Source: Comamonadaceae bacterium
GTDB lineage: Bacteria > Pseudomonadota > Gammaproteobacteria > Burkholderiales > Burkholderiaceae_C
DNA: 64,000 nucleotides
Direction: 5' to 3'
NCBI GenBank assembly: GCA_947372745.1
Contig: CANBUY010000005.1
Coordinates: 17,861 to 81,860 of the forward strand
A model generated the notes under the pieces. That model was not told the origin of the DNA, ran no database searches, and worked only from the letters and a program-made list of their open reading frames with translations. Both the position numbers and the translations under genes were made by a program. Of this stretch, positions 27,411 through 35,464 are shown in pieces (within the stretch, counting starts at the first letter, position 1; each line of letters opens with the position of its first letter).

Positions 27411-28529
27411 TTACTCCACACTCACATTAACTTCATACCCATGCTTTTTAAGCAAAGCGTGTTGTTTGGCCTGCGCCAAATCGTGCGCTACCATCTCGGC
27501 GCACATCTCCTGCGCGGTGATCTCGGGCACCCAGCCTAGTTTTTGTTTGGCTTTGGTGGGGTCACCGAGCAGGGTTTCGACTTCTGTGGGGCGGAAGTAG
27601 CGGGGGTCTATGCGGACGATGGGCTCAGGGGGGCATGGGTTCCCGCCTTCGCGGGAATGACAGTACGCGACTTCATCTACGCCTGTGCCTTCCCAGCGCA
27701 GTTGCATGCCCAGGGCGTTGGCTGTCCACTCTATGAATTGACGCACGCTGTATTGCACGCCGGTGGCGATGACGAAGTCTTCCGCGCTGTCTTGTTGCAG
27801 CATCATCCATTGCATGCGCACGTAATCTTTGGCGTGGCCCCAGTCGCGCAGGGCATCGATGTTACCCATGTAAAGGCAATTCTCCAGGCCTTGGCTGATA
27901 TTGGCCATGCCACGGGTGATTTTGCGGGTGACAAAGGTTTCGCCTCGGCGTGGGCTCTCGTGGTTGAACAGGATGCCGTTGCAGGCGTACATGCCGTAGG
28001 CTTCACGGTAGTTGACCGTGATCCAGTAGGCATACATCTTGGCCACAGCGTAGGGGCTACGAGGGTAGAAAGGGGTTGTTTCTTTCTGTGGTGTTTCTTG
28101 CACCAGACCGTAAAGCTCACTGGTAGAGGCTTGGTAGAAGCGGGTTTTCTTCTCCAGACCCAAAATACGAATGGCTTCCAAAATACGCAGTGTGCCCATG
28201 CCGTCGACATCGGCGGTGTATTCGGGGCTCTCGAAGCTAACAGCAACGTGAGACTGCGCGCCTAGGTTGTAGATCTCATCAGGCTGAGTTTCCTGGATGA
28301 TGCGCGTCAGGTTGCTGCTGTCACTCAGGTCACCGTAGTGCAATTTGAAGCAGGCATTATCCACATGCGGGTCTTGGTAGATGTGGTCCACGCGCTGGGT
28401 GTTAAAGGAGCTGGCCCGACGTTTGATGCCGTGCACGATGTAGCCTTTTTCAAGCAGAAATTCGGCAAGGTAAGAGCCGTCTTGACCGGTGATGCCGGTT
28501 ATGAGGGCGATTTTTTGTTGTGTGGTCAT
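27411..28529 (-). CDS. gmd: GDP-mannose 4,6-dehydratase with repeat-derived insert
   Basis: 372-aa [23 protein letters not shown] is at the N-terminus, [20 protein letters not shown] carries the catalytic Ser/Glu, and [12 protein letters not shown] the Tyr-Lys pair. It makes GDP-4-keto-6-deoxymannose for GDP-L-fucose. Residues about 289-298 (CHSREGGNP) are encoded by a palindromic repeat (27636-27662) inserted in-frame in the variable loop before [20 protein letters not shown]. That loop is normally unlike this, and the reading frame continues intact, so the enzyme is probably still active. Confidence 0.93.
   Translation of the reverse strand: MTTQQKIALITGITGQDGSYLAEFLLEKGYIVHGIKRRASSFNTQRVDHIYQDPHVDNACFKLHYGDLSDSSNLTRIIQETQPDEIYNLGAQSHVAVSFESPEYTADVDGMGTLRILEAIRILGLEKKTRFYQASTSELYGLVQETPQKETTPFYPRSPYAVAKMYAYWITVNYREAYGMYACNGILFNHESPRRGETFVTRKITRGMANISQGLENCLYMGNIDALRDWGHAKDYVRMQWMMLQQDSAEDFVIATGVQYSVRQFIEWTANALGMQLRWEGTGVDEVAYCHSREGGNPCPPEPIVRIDPRYFRPTEVETLLGDPTKAKQKLGWVPEITAQEMCAEMVAHDLAQAKQHALLKKHGYEVNVSVE
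27636..27662. repeat. Palindromic REP-like element inside gmd
   Basis: TTCCCGC-CTTC-GCGGGAA hairpin (7-bp arms at 27640-27646 and 27651-27657) with the typical flank TGACA. On the gmd strand it reads TGTCATTCCCGCGAAGGCGG and onward, the widespread short palindromic repeat. Translated in frame it gives CHSREGGNP. It is coding, not intergenic. Confidence 0.85.
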
Positions 28530-28551
28530 GATGTTTTGGGTGGTGACGATA

Positions 28552-28580
28552 TGGATTGCCGCGCTACGCTCGAAATGACG
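28552..28580. repeat. REP-like element at the gmd-fcl junction
   Basis: TGGATTGCCGCGCTACGCTC followed by GAAATGACG, a variant of the GGATTGC...CAATGACG short repeat. It spans the 34-bp gap between fcl and gmd and encodes the last residues of Fcl (SSFRA). Confidence 0.65.
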
Positions 28581-29541
28581 AATTTAGGAAATCTTGGTAG
28601 GCCTGCACCAGGCCCTGCTCAAGGCCCACTTGAGCTTGCCAGCCCAACGCATTTAGGCGGCCGCTATCCATCAGCTTGCGGGGTGCACCATCGGGTTTGT
28701 TTGTGTCAAAGTCGATGTCACCCTGGTAGCCAACGGTGTTGCCTACGGCCAGGGCCAGTTCTTTGATGCTGACATCATCACCAAAGCCTACGTTGATGTG
28801 GCTTTGCATCGGTTGGGTATGGGCATCGAGCGTGACTTTGGGCAGGTTCATGACAAAGACGCAGGCAGCAGCCATATCGTCCACATACAAAAATTCGCGC
28901 TTGGGGGTGCCGCTACCCCAAATGGTGACGCTAGGTGAGTTGCTCAACTTAGCTTCATGAAAACGGCGGATGAGTGCGGGTATGACGTGGCTATTTTCCG
29001 GGTGGTAGTTGTCGCCTGGGCCATACAGATTGGTGGGCATGACGCTGCGGTAATCAACCCCATGACTGGCGCCGTACTGTCGGTTGTAACTCTCACAGAG
29101 CTTGATACCTGCTATTTTGGCAATGGCGTAGGGCTCGTTGGTGGGCTCCAAGGGGCCGGTCAGTAAGGAGGATTCAGCCATTGGCTGCGGCGCCATTCTT
29201 GGGTAGATACAGCTAGAGCCCAAAAACAAAAGCTTTTGCACACCGTTGCGGAAAGCCGCCTCAATCACGTTGGCCTGCACCATCAGGTTTTGGTAGATGA
29301 ACTCGGCGGGGAAGGTATTGTTTGCATGAATACCACCTACTTTGGCAGCGGCTAGGTAGACCTGGCTGGGTTTTTCAGCCTCAAAAAATGCTTGTACAGC
29401 GGCTTGGTTGGTGAGGTCCAACTCGGCGTGGGTACTGGTAACTATTTGGGTCTGACCCTGCGCTGCCAGCGTGCGGACTATGGCGCTGCCCACCATGCCG
29501 CGATGGCCGGCTACGTAGATTTTTTGGGGTTCTGCGGTCAT
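28564..29541 (-). CDS. fcl: GDP-L-fucose synthase
   Basis: 325-aa bifunctional epimerase/reductase. [18 protein letters not shown] is the cofactor site, [20 protein letters not shown] and [19 protein letters not shown] the catalytic Ser and Tyr-Lys, with [20 protein letters not shown] downstream. It converts the Gmd product to GDP-L-fucose. The ATG overlaps the manC stop by 4 bp. Its C-terminus is trimmed or extended by a REP-like element at 28552-28580. Confidence 0.93.
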   Translation of the reverse strand: MTAEPQKIYVAGHRGMVGSAIVRTLAAQGQTQIVTSTHAELDLTNQAAVQAFFEAEKPSQVYLAAAKVGGIHANNTFPAEFIYQNLMVQANVIEAAFRNGVQKLLFLGSSCIYPRMAPQPMAESSLLTGPLEPTNEPYAIAKIAGIKLCESYNRQYGASHGVDYRSVMPTNLYGPGDNYHPENSHVIPALIRRFHEAKLSNSPSVTIWGSGTPKREFLYVDDMAAACVFVMNLPKVTLDAHTQPMQSHINVGFGDDVSIKELALAVGNTVGYQGDIDFDTNKPDGAPRKLMDSGRLNALGWQAQVGLEQGLVQAYQDFLNSSFRA

Positions 29542-30995
29542 AAGATGGAATGCTTCGCTTCGCTCGCAATGACGGTATTTGACACACTCCCGCTAACGGG
29601 CGCCCGCCCATAAGTGTCCTCAAACCTCACAATGTCATCCTCGCCCAGATAACTGCCCGACTGCACTTCAATTAGTTCAAGATCGGTTTTACCCGGATTC
29701 TCCAACCTGTGCGTCACGCCTAAGGGGATGTAGGTGCTTTGGTTTTCTGTGAGCAGGATTTCTTCGTCACCCTTGGTGACCAGGGCGGTGCCTTTGACCA
29801 CAATCCAGTGCTCGGCACGGTGGTAGTGCATTTGCAGGCTGAGCTTGGCGCCGGGGCGCACGGTGATGCGCTTGACTTGGTGGCGCTCGCCCACATCGAC
29901 GCTGTCATATGCACCCCAAGGGCGGGCCACCTTGCGGTGCTGCACAGACTGCGAAATGCCATCGGCATCCAGGCGCGCCACCACGAGCTTGACTTGCTCC
30001 ACATGACTGCTGGCCGCGACCAGCAAGGCGTCGGGCGTGTCGATGATGATGAGGTCTTGCGTGCCTAGCGTGACCACCGGGCGGTGCGGGGCGTGCACAA
30101 AGGTGTTGCTTGATTGCAAGGCAAAGCCTTGGCCGTGGATACGGTTGCCCTGGGCATCCGCCGGGGTTAAATCGGCCACTGCGTTCCAGCTGCCGACATC
30201 GCTCCAGGCGCTGGCAAAGGGGAGCACGGCCACATTGGCGTGGTGCTCCATCACGGCGTAGTCGATGCTCTCTGAGCGGCAGGCCACAAAAGCTTCTTCT
30301 TGGGGCCGCACAAAGTTGCCGTCTTTGGCAGCCGCGTCCATGGCCTGCTGGCAGGCTTGCAGGATATCGGGTGCGTGCTGGCCCAAAGCGCTGAGCAGGG
30401 TTTGGGCGGAGCATAAAAAGATGCCGGCATTCCACAGCGCGCTGCCTGTGAGCAGCAAGGCTTCGGCCTTGTCTTGCGCGGGCTTCTCAGAAAAGCCGTC
30501 TACCGCAAAGGCGCCGTCTGGCCGCAGGCCGCCCTGGCGGATGTAGCCGTAGGCGGTGCTGGGGAAAGTGGGTGAGATGCCAAAGGTGACGATGGCACCA
30601 CCTAGCGCTGCAGCCACCCCGCTTTGCACGACCTGGGCAAAGGCAAATTCATCAGGAATGTGGTGGTCTGAGGGGCAAAACAGCAAGAGGTCTGCAGGCT
30701 GGACGGTAAGCGCCGCAATGGCCATGGCGGCGGCGGTGTTGCGCGCCACCGGCTCCAACAAAACGGTGCCCTGGACCTTGGCCGCCTGCAGGGCCTCGGC
30801 CACCAAAAAGCGGTGCTCATCAGAAGCCACACAGATGACGTTTTGGCTGAGCAGCGAGACCCGCTCCAGCGTGAGTTGAAGCAAGCTTTTACCGCCGATG
30901 AGGGGCACAAACTGCTTGGGAAAACTCTTGCGGCTCAGTGGCCACAGGCGGGTACCAGAGCCGCCACAAAGGACGACGGGTGTGATGGTGGTCAT
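29538..30995 (-). CDS. manC: Mannose-1-phosphate guanylyltransferase/mannose-6-phosphate isomerase
   Basis: 485-aa bifunctional enzyme. The N-terminal guanylyltransferase has [20 protein letters not shown] and the C-terminal cupin isomerase has [20 protein letters not shown] and [20 protein letters not shown]. It supplies GDP-mannose to Gmd. The last ~15 residues after FEDTYGR are atypical, and [10 protein letters not shown] comes from a REP-like element. The start overlaps the regulator stop by 4 bp. Confidence 0.95.
   Translation of the reverse strand: MTTITPVVLCGGSGTRLWPLSRKSFPKQFVPLIGGKSLLQLTLERVSLLSQNVICVASDEHRFLVAEALQAAKVQGTVLLEPVARNTAAAMAIAALTVQPADLLLFCPSDHHIPDEFAFAQVVQSGVAAALGGAIVTFGISPTFPSTAYGYIRQGGLRPDGAFAVDGFSEKPAQDKAEALLLTGSALWNAGIFLCSAQTLLSALGQHAPDILQACQQAMDAAAKDGNFVRPQEEAFVACRSESIDYAVMEHHANVAVLPFASAWSDVGSWNAVADLTPADAQGNRIHGQGFALQSSNTFVHAPHRPVVTLGTQDLIIIDTPDALLVAASSHVEQVKLVVARLDADGISQSVQHRKVARPWGAYDSVDVGERHQVKRITVRPGAKLSLQMHYHRAEHWIVVKGTALVTKGDEEILLTENQSTYIPLGVTHRLENPGKTDLELIEVQSGSYLGEDDIVRFEDTYGRAPVSGSVSNTVIASEAKHSIL
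29546..29574. repeat. REP-like element at the fcl-manC junction
   Basis: TGGAATGCTTCGCTTCGCTC followed by GCAATGACG; on the gene strand CGTCATTGCGAGCGAAGCGA, a classic short REP sequence. It overlaps the manC 3' end and encodes its tail [10 protein letters not shown]. Confidence 0.8.
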
Positions 30996-31348
30996 GGTTT
31001 GGCGGTGCTTTCTACCGTGTTGACTTCTGCTGTCAATTGCTCAATTTCAACCTTGAGCGCTTCGTATTCGCTCATTTTGCGCTTTAAAAAACGGCTGGTG
31101 AGCGCCGCTTTTTCAGCGAAACCGGCTGGCGTGAGCAGGTAGGCGTAACCGAGTTTGTTTTTGCTGCTTTTAAAGCGCTGCGCGGTGAGCAGGCCCCGAT
31201 CGAGCAAGGCATTCAGGCAAAAATTGGCTTTACCCAAACTGATACCCAACTGCTCCGCCAAGTCGCGCTGCGACATGCTGGGCATGGCTTCAAGCAAGCG
31301 CAAGGCCCTAAGGTGTGTCTCTGAATGGAGGTGATTGGAATCGGACAT
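30992..31348 (-). CDS. EPS-associated MarR-family regulator
   Basis: 118-aa winged-helix protein. RALRLLEAMPSMSQRDLAEQ and LGISLGKANFCLNALLDRGL form the helix-turn-helix; LGYAYLLTPAGFAEKAALTS and a C-terminal helix (KMSEYEALKVEIEQLTAEV) complete the fold seen in EPS/LPS-associated MarR regulators that head polysaccharide operons. It is first in the minus-strand cluster and its stop overlaps manC by 4 bp. A perfect 8-bp-arm palindrome 7 bp before its ATG suggests autoregulation of the whole cluster. Confidence 0.85.
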   Translation of the reverse strand: MSDSNHLHSETHLRALRLLEAMPSMSQRDLAEQLGISLGKANFCLNALLDRGLLTAQRFKSSKNKLGYAYLLTPAGFAEKAALTSRFLKRKMSEYEALKVEIEQLTAEVNTVESTAKP

Positions 31349-31354
31349 GGGGCT

Positions 31355-31371
31355 TGTTCAATGATTGAACA
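31355..31371. promoter_or_regulatory. Palindrome at the head of the polysaccharide operon
   Basis: TGTTCAAT-G-ATTGAACA, a perfect 17-bp palindrome 7 bp upstream of the regulator ATG. A -10-like TAGAAT (minus strand, 31378-31373) sits directly upstream of it, so a bound protein would block transcription start. I see no convincing -35. Likely operator of the adjacent MarR-type regulator. Confidence 0.5.
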
Positions 31372-31447
31372 GATTCTAGCATTGGGGATTTTTTTGATGG
31401 GTGCCAATACGCTGGGGAGGGATGCTTTGTGCGAATACGCAGAAAAT

Positions 31448-31580
31448 GGGTCAGAGCCCAATTTCGTTTGGCGCACCTTTCGCCGGTGAGTTTTTTGTCC
31501 TGAATTGGGATCTCACCCCCATTCAGCTCTGCTGCCTCCGATGAGGATTTTTTAAATCAATTGGGGTCAGATTCCAATTA
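31448..31580. repeat. MITE/REP-like inverted repeat, GGGTCAGA..CCCAATT family
   Basis: GGGTCAGAGCCCAATT at 31448 pairs with AATTGGGATCTCACCCCC ending at 31520, giving a 73-bp hairpin element. A separate palindromic half AATTGGGGTCAGATTCCAATT follows at 31559-31579, ending 6 bp from the peptidase stop. The same unit recurs at 38676-38961. It fills most of the 237-bp gap between the operon head and the M16 genes and may act as a terminator for the latter's convergent neighbourhood. Confidence 0.7.
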
Positions 31581-31585
31581 ATTGA

Positions 31586-32947
31586 CTAATCCCCCGCCCC
31601 CAGCACCACGGTCACCATTTTTTGCGGCTGCAGTTTTCTCGCGAAGGCGGCTTTGATATCGGCGGCGCTCACCAAGTCGATCTGTTGGGTCCAGGTGTCG
31701 AGGTAGTTGAGGGGGAGTTGGTTCCAGGCGATGTTGGCGATGTTGTCTAGTAGTTTGCGGTTGCTGTCGATGCGCAGGGCGAAGCCGCCGATGAGGTTGT
31801 CTTTGGCGGCTTTGAGTTCGGTATCAAGCGGGCCATGGGCGACAAACTCGGCCACGACGTCTTTCGAGACTTTCACGGCTTGGGCGGCCTGGTCAGGTCG
31901 AGTTTGCAGGCCCACGGTGAAGGCCCCGGCGTGCAGGCTGGGGGCAAAGTTGCTGTAAACGCTGTAGCTCAGGCCGCGCTTTTCTCGCACCTCATGGGTC
32001 AGGCGCGAGACAAAGCCACCGCCGCCCAAGATGTAGTTGCCCACCGTGAGCGCAAAAAAATCGGGGTCGTCGCGCTTGTAGCCGGGCTGGCCGATCAACA
32101 CATGGGCCTGGGCTGAATCGAAAGCAATGCGCTGCTCAACCGGTTTTTCCAGCGCGGCCACTTCCGCCACCACAGGCAAAGCGGGGCACGCCGCAGTTTG
32201 GGCTTTATTCGTCACGGCCAAGCGGGCAAACAACTGGGTCACCAGCGCGTCGGCCTGCGCCCGATTAACGGCGCCCACCAGCGTCACTTTGGCGCGGCAG
32301 GGCTGAACCATCTCACGGTAAAAGGCCTGCATGTCGGCCACGCTGATTCGGGCCAAAGTCGCTTCGGTCATCTCAAACCCATAGGGGTGCTGGCCGTAAA
32401 CAGCGGTATTGAAAGCCCGCGCTACCAGCGTGGCGGGTCGGGTGTTGGCTTCCTTGAGGGCAGCGTTGAGGGTGCTGCGCTCACGCGCCCAGATCACAGC
32501 GGGGAAGTCGGGCTCGCCCAGTTGGCGGGCGGCCAGTTGGGTGGCTTTGGCGAGCAGGTCGGGGTAGGTCAAGGAGCGCAGGTAGTAGCTCATGCGGTCG
32601 TTGCCCGCGCTACCGCCAAAGGAGGCGCCCAAGTCGGCCCAGGCTTCGCCCAAGGCGTTTTCGTCCAGCGCGGCTTGATCACCGACCGCGCGAACGCCTT
32701 TGCCAGCCATGCTGGCGGTGACGCTGGCCAAACCGGCCTGAAGCACGGGGTCGCGGCGGCTGCCGGCGTCAAAGTCAATTTGCACATCGAGCATCGGGAT
32801 GCCAGGGCTTTGGGCCAAATAGACCTGCACGCCCGAGGGCTGCGTCCAGTGCTCAATGGCCAAGCCTGCCCGACTTGAATTTACAAGAAAAAGGCCTGAA
32901 ACCGCCATGCAGCGTGCTAGAGCAGCTATATTTTTAAGAGTAGTCAT
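31586..32947 (-). CDS. M16-family peptidase-like protein lacking the zinc motif
   Basis: 453-aa protein with signal-like N-terminus (about residues 1-28) and the two tandem M16 domains. The place where active members have HxxEH reads GLASVTASMAGKG, so the zinc site is missing and this is the non-catalytic partner of the M16 protein encoded just upstream. The C-terminal domain keeps NYILGGGGFVSRLTHEVREK and RGLSYSVYS, the R/Y substrate-binding motif. It probably forms a periplasmic heterodimer with its neighbour. Its N-terminal signal region is encoded by a dispersed repeat copy. Confidence 0.88.
   Translation of the reverse strand: MTTLKNIAALARCMAVSGLFLVNSSRAGLAIEHWTQPSGVQVYLAQSPGIPMLDVQIDFDAGSRRDPVLQAGLASVTASMAGKGVRAVGDQAALDENALGEAWADLGASFGGSAGNDRMSYYLRSLTYPDLLAKATQLAARQLGEPDFPAVIWARERSTLNAALKEANTRPATLVARAFNTAVYGQHPYGFEMTEATLARISVADMQAFYREMVQPCRAKVTLVGAVNRAQADALVTQLFARLAVTNKAQTAACPALPVVAEVAALEKPVEQRIAFDSAQAHVLIGQPGYKRDDPDFFALTVGNYILGGGGFVSRLTHEVREKRGLSYSVYSNFAPSLHAGAFTVGLQTRPDQAAQAVKVSKDVVAEFVAHGPLDTELKAAKDNLIGGFALRIDSNRKLLDNIANIAWNQLPLNYLDTWTQQIDLVSAADIKAAFARKLQPQKMVTVVLGAGD
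32888..32945 (-). repeat. Dispersed ~55-bp in-gene repeat, copy 2 (M16 partner)
   Basis: Minus strand reads ACTACTCTTAAAAATATAGC then TGCTCTAGCACGC, matching the ATAGCTG-centred family. It encodes the hydrophobic N-terminal segment NIAALARCMAVSGLFL. Confidence 0.45.
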
Positions 32948-32966
32948 AAGGGGTGATGAGGCCGGT

Positions 32967-34391
32967 TTAGTGTCGTGCGCCCAGCAGCGGCTGACGCGGC
33001 TTGCGGGTTTTATCCAAGGGCTGCGGTTGCAGCACCGCCACGGTCAGTTGGTCGTCTCCAAAATAGGTGGCGGCCACGGCCTGCACCTGCTGGGCGGTGA
33101 CGCCTCGCAAGCGCAGCATGAGCTGCGAACCAGCGTCCAGCGGCAAGCCTTGCACCCAGTAGTTACCCAGTTCGCGGGCCTGATTAAAGACCGAGTCGAG
33201 CTTGTAGACCTCGCTGGCCACCCACTGGGTTTTGACGCGGTTCAACTCGGCCTCGGTCACGCCCTCTTTCGCAATGCGGGCCACTTGCTCGCGCAAGGCG
33301 GCCTCCACCTGGGGCACGGTTTTGCCCGCTACCGGCACACCGTCCAGCATAAAGAGCTGCGGGCCGCGGCCCCACAAGCCGTTATAGGCGCCCACGCTGT
33401 CGGCCACGCGCTTGTCACCTTGGGTCAAGGTCCGGTCGAGTCGGGCGCCACTGTAGCCATCCAGCACCGCGGCCAAGACGGTGAGGGCCAAAGCGTCGTT
33501 GTCGCTGCTCGTGGCCTTGGCGGCGTCCAAGGTTTGCAAGCTGGGCACTTTGAAGGCCATTGAGACATAGGCCTGTTCGGCGGGGGCTTTGAAATCTACC
33601 CGGCGAACGCCTGTTTGCATGGGCTCCAGGCGCGGTTTGCGGGCCTCCACCGGGCGTGCGGGCACAGGGCCATAGTATTTTTCAGCCCAAAGCTTCACCT
33701 GGGCCACGTCCACATCACCGGCCACCACCACGGCGGCGTTGGCCGGCACGTACCAGCGCTGGTAAAAGGCACGGGCATCAATGGGCGTCATGGCATCCAA
33801 ATCGCTCATCCAACCCACAATGGGGCGGCGGTAGGGTGCGGCGACAAAAGTGGTGGCAAACAGCGCCTCGCCCATGAGGGCGCGGGGGCTGTCTTCGGTG
33901 CGCAAGCGGCGCTCTTCCTTGACCACTTCGAGTTCTTTTTTGAACTCTTCGTCGCTCCACTGGTTGGTGGCAAAGCGGTCGGCTTCCAGTTTCATCACGT
34001 CTTCCAGCCGAGCGGCGGGTATTTGCTGGTAGTAGCCGGTGTAGTCTTTGCCAGTAAAGGCGTTTTCTCGCCCGCCCAAAGCCGCCACCTGGCGCGAAAA
34101 CTCGCCCGGCTTCAGGGTTTTGGTGCCCTTGAACATCATGTGCTCCAGCACATGCGCCACGCCTGAGGTGCCGTCCACCTCGTCCATCGAGCCCACGCGC
34201 AGCCAGAGCATGTGCACGGCGGTGGGGGCGCGTCGGTCGGGTTTGACGATCACAGTGAGGCCGTTGGCGAGGGTGAATTGCTCTACTTTGGTGGGTGCTT
34301 GCGCTTGGGCTCGGGCCCCCAGACAAGCGCCTAAAAGCAGGACCCAAACGGCCAGTGGGCGGGGAAGAATTCGGGGCATGGTGGTTTTCAT
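32967..34391 (-). CDS. M16-family zinc metallopeptidase
   Basis: 474-aa periplasmic peptidase. A signal peptide (about residues 1-30, ending ARAQAQA) is followed by the M16 domain with GVAHVLEHMMFKG, the inverted zinc motif HxxEH (His, Glu, His all present), and the distal Glu in EFKKELEVVKEERR. The C-terminal M16 domain follows. It pairs with the inactive partner 19 bp downstream. It is divergent from ftsY with a 29-bp gap. PqqL-like; the substrate is unknown. Confidence 0.92.
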   Translation of the reverse strand: MKTTMPRILPRPLAVWVLLLGACLGARAQAQAPTKVEQFTLANGLTVIVKPDRRAPTAVHMLWLRVGSMDEVDGTSGVAHVLEHMMFKGTKTLKPGEFSRQVAALGGRENAFTGKDYTGYYQQIPAARLEDVMKLEADRFATNQWSDEEFKKELEVVKEERRLRTEDSPRALMGEALFATTFVAAPYRRPIVGWMSDLDAMTPIDARAFYQRWYVPANAAVVVAGDVDVAQVKLWAEKYYGPVPARPVEARKPRLEPMQTGVRRVDFKAPAEQAYVSMAFKVPSLQTLDAAKATSSDNDALALTVLAAVLDGYSGARLDRTLTQGDKRVADSVGAYNGLWGRGPQLFMLDGVPVAGKTVPQVEAALREQVARIAKEGVTEAELNRVKTQWVASEVYKLDSVFNQARELGNYWVQGLPLDAGSQLMLRLRGVTAQQVQAVAATYFGDDQLTVAVLQPQPLDKTRKPRQPLLGARH

Positions 34392-34420
34392 AGAATGGTG
34401 TGATTCTAAGAACCCACCAA

Positions 34421-35464
34421 ATGTTCAGTTTTTTCAAAAAAAAGCCCCTAATATCTCCCGCGCCGTCTGAAACACCAGTGGCAGACGCTGCACCGACGGC
34501 GGTTGCCAACGTGCCCACACCAGATGTTGCGGCACCTGCAGCCCTTGTCTTGGCGCCTGCGTCCGAGCGCAAAAGCTGGCTGGAAAAGCTCAAAATCGGT
34601 CTACGCAAGACCGGCAGCAGCATTGCCACGGTGTTCACCGGCACGCAAATTGACGACGCGCTGTATGAAGACCTCGAATCTGCGCTCTTGATGGCCGACA
34701 CCGGCGTCAAGGCTACCGAGCATTTGCTGCTTGACCTGAAGCGCCGCGTCAAAGAAAGCAAGACCACCGAGCCCAGCGCCGTCAAAGCGCTGCTGATCGA
34801 ATCGCTCACCGAGCTGCTGCGTCCGCTGGAGAAAAAGCTGGTCATCGGCCAGCACAAGCCCACCGTGATGATGGTCGCCGGCGTCAATGGCGCGGGTAAA
34901 ACCACCACCATCGGCAAGCTCACCTGCCATCTCTCCAACCAAGGCACCAGTGTGTTGTTAGCAGCCGCTGACACCTTTCGCGCTGCGGCGCGAGAGCAGC
35001 TCAGCGCCTGGGCCGAACGGACCACCGTAGACATCATCAGCCAAGAAGGCGGCGACCCCGCTGCCGTGAGTTTTGACGCCGTGAAAGCGGGTCAAGCCCG
35101 GGGCCGCGACGTGGTGCTGGTCGACACCGCCGGGCGGCTGCCCACGCAGCTGCACCTGATGGCCGAGCTGCAAAAAATCAAACGCGTGGTGCAAAAAGCC
35201 GACGCCACCGCTCCGCACGAGGTGCTGCTGGTCATTGACGGCAACACCGGGCAAAACGCCCTCACCCAAGTCAAAGCCTTTGACGATGCGCTGGGCCTCA
35301 CCGGCCTGATCGTCACCAAGCTGGACGGCACGGCCAAAGGCGGCGTGCTGGCGGCGATTGCCCGCGAGCGGCCTATTCCTGTGTATTTCATCGGCGTCGG
35401 TGAAAAACTGGAAGACCTCGAAACCTTTAACGCCCGCGAATTTGCGCAGGCCTTGCTCTCATGA
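34421..35464 (+). CDS. ftsY: Signal recognition particle receptor FtsY
   Basis: 347-aa SRP receptor GTPase. Started at MFSFFKKK (ATG 34421), typical for beta-proteobacterial FtsY; a start 21 bp upstream is unlikely. A short Ala/Pro-rich A region (to about 55) precedes the NG domain: GVNGAGKTTTIGKL (G1), DTFRAAAREQL (G2), DTAGRLPTQ (G3), TKLDGTAKGG (G4). It docks ribosome-SRP complexes at the inner membrane. Its stop overlaps the ynjB start by 4 bp. Confidence 0.97.
   Translation: MFSFFKKKPLISPAPSETPVADAAPTAVANVPTPDVAAPAALVLAPASERKSWLEKLKIGLRKTGSSIATVFTGTQIDDALYEDLESALLMADTGVKATEHLLLDLKRRVKESKTTEPSAVKALLIESLTELLRPLEKKLVIGQHKPTVMMVAGVNGAGKTTTIGKLTCHLSNQGTSVLLAAADTFRAAAREQLSAWAERTTVDIISQEGGDPAAVSFDAVKAGQARGRDVVLVDTAGRLPTQLHLMAELQKIKRVVQKADATAPHEVLLVIDGNTGQNALTQVKAFDDALGLTGLIVTKLDGTAKGGVLAAIARERPIPVYFIGVGEKLEDLETFNAREFAQALLS

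Noticed and set aside
33778..35037. 419-codon minus-strand frame across the ftsY and M16 start regions
   Set aside because: It is antisense to the conserved ftsY N-region and joins unrelated sequence; both real genes have complete motifs and good starts.
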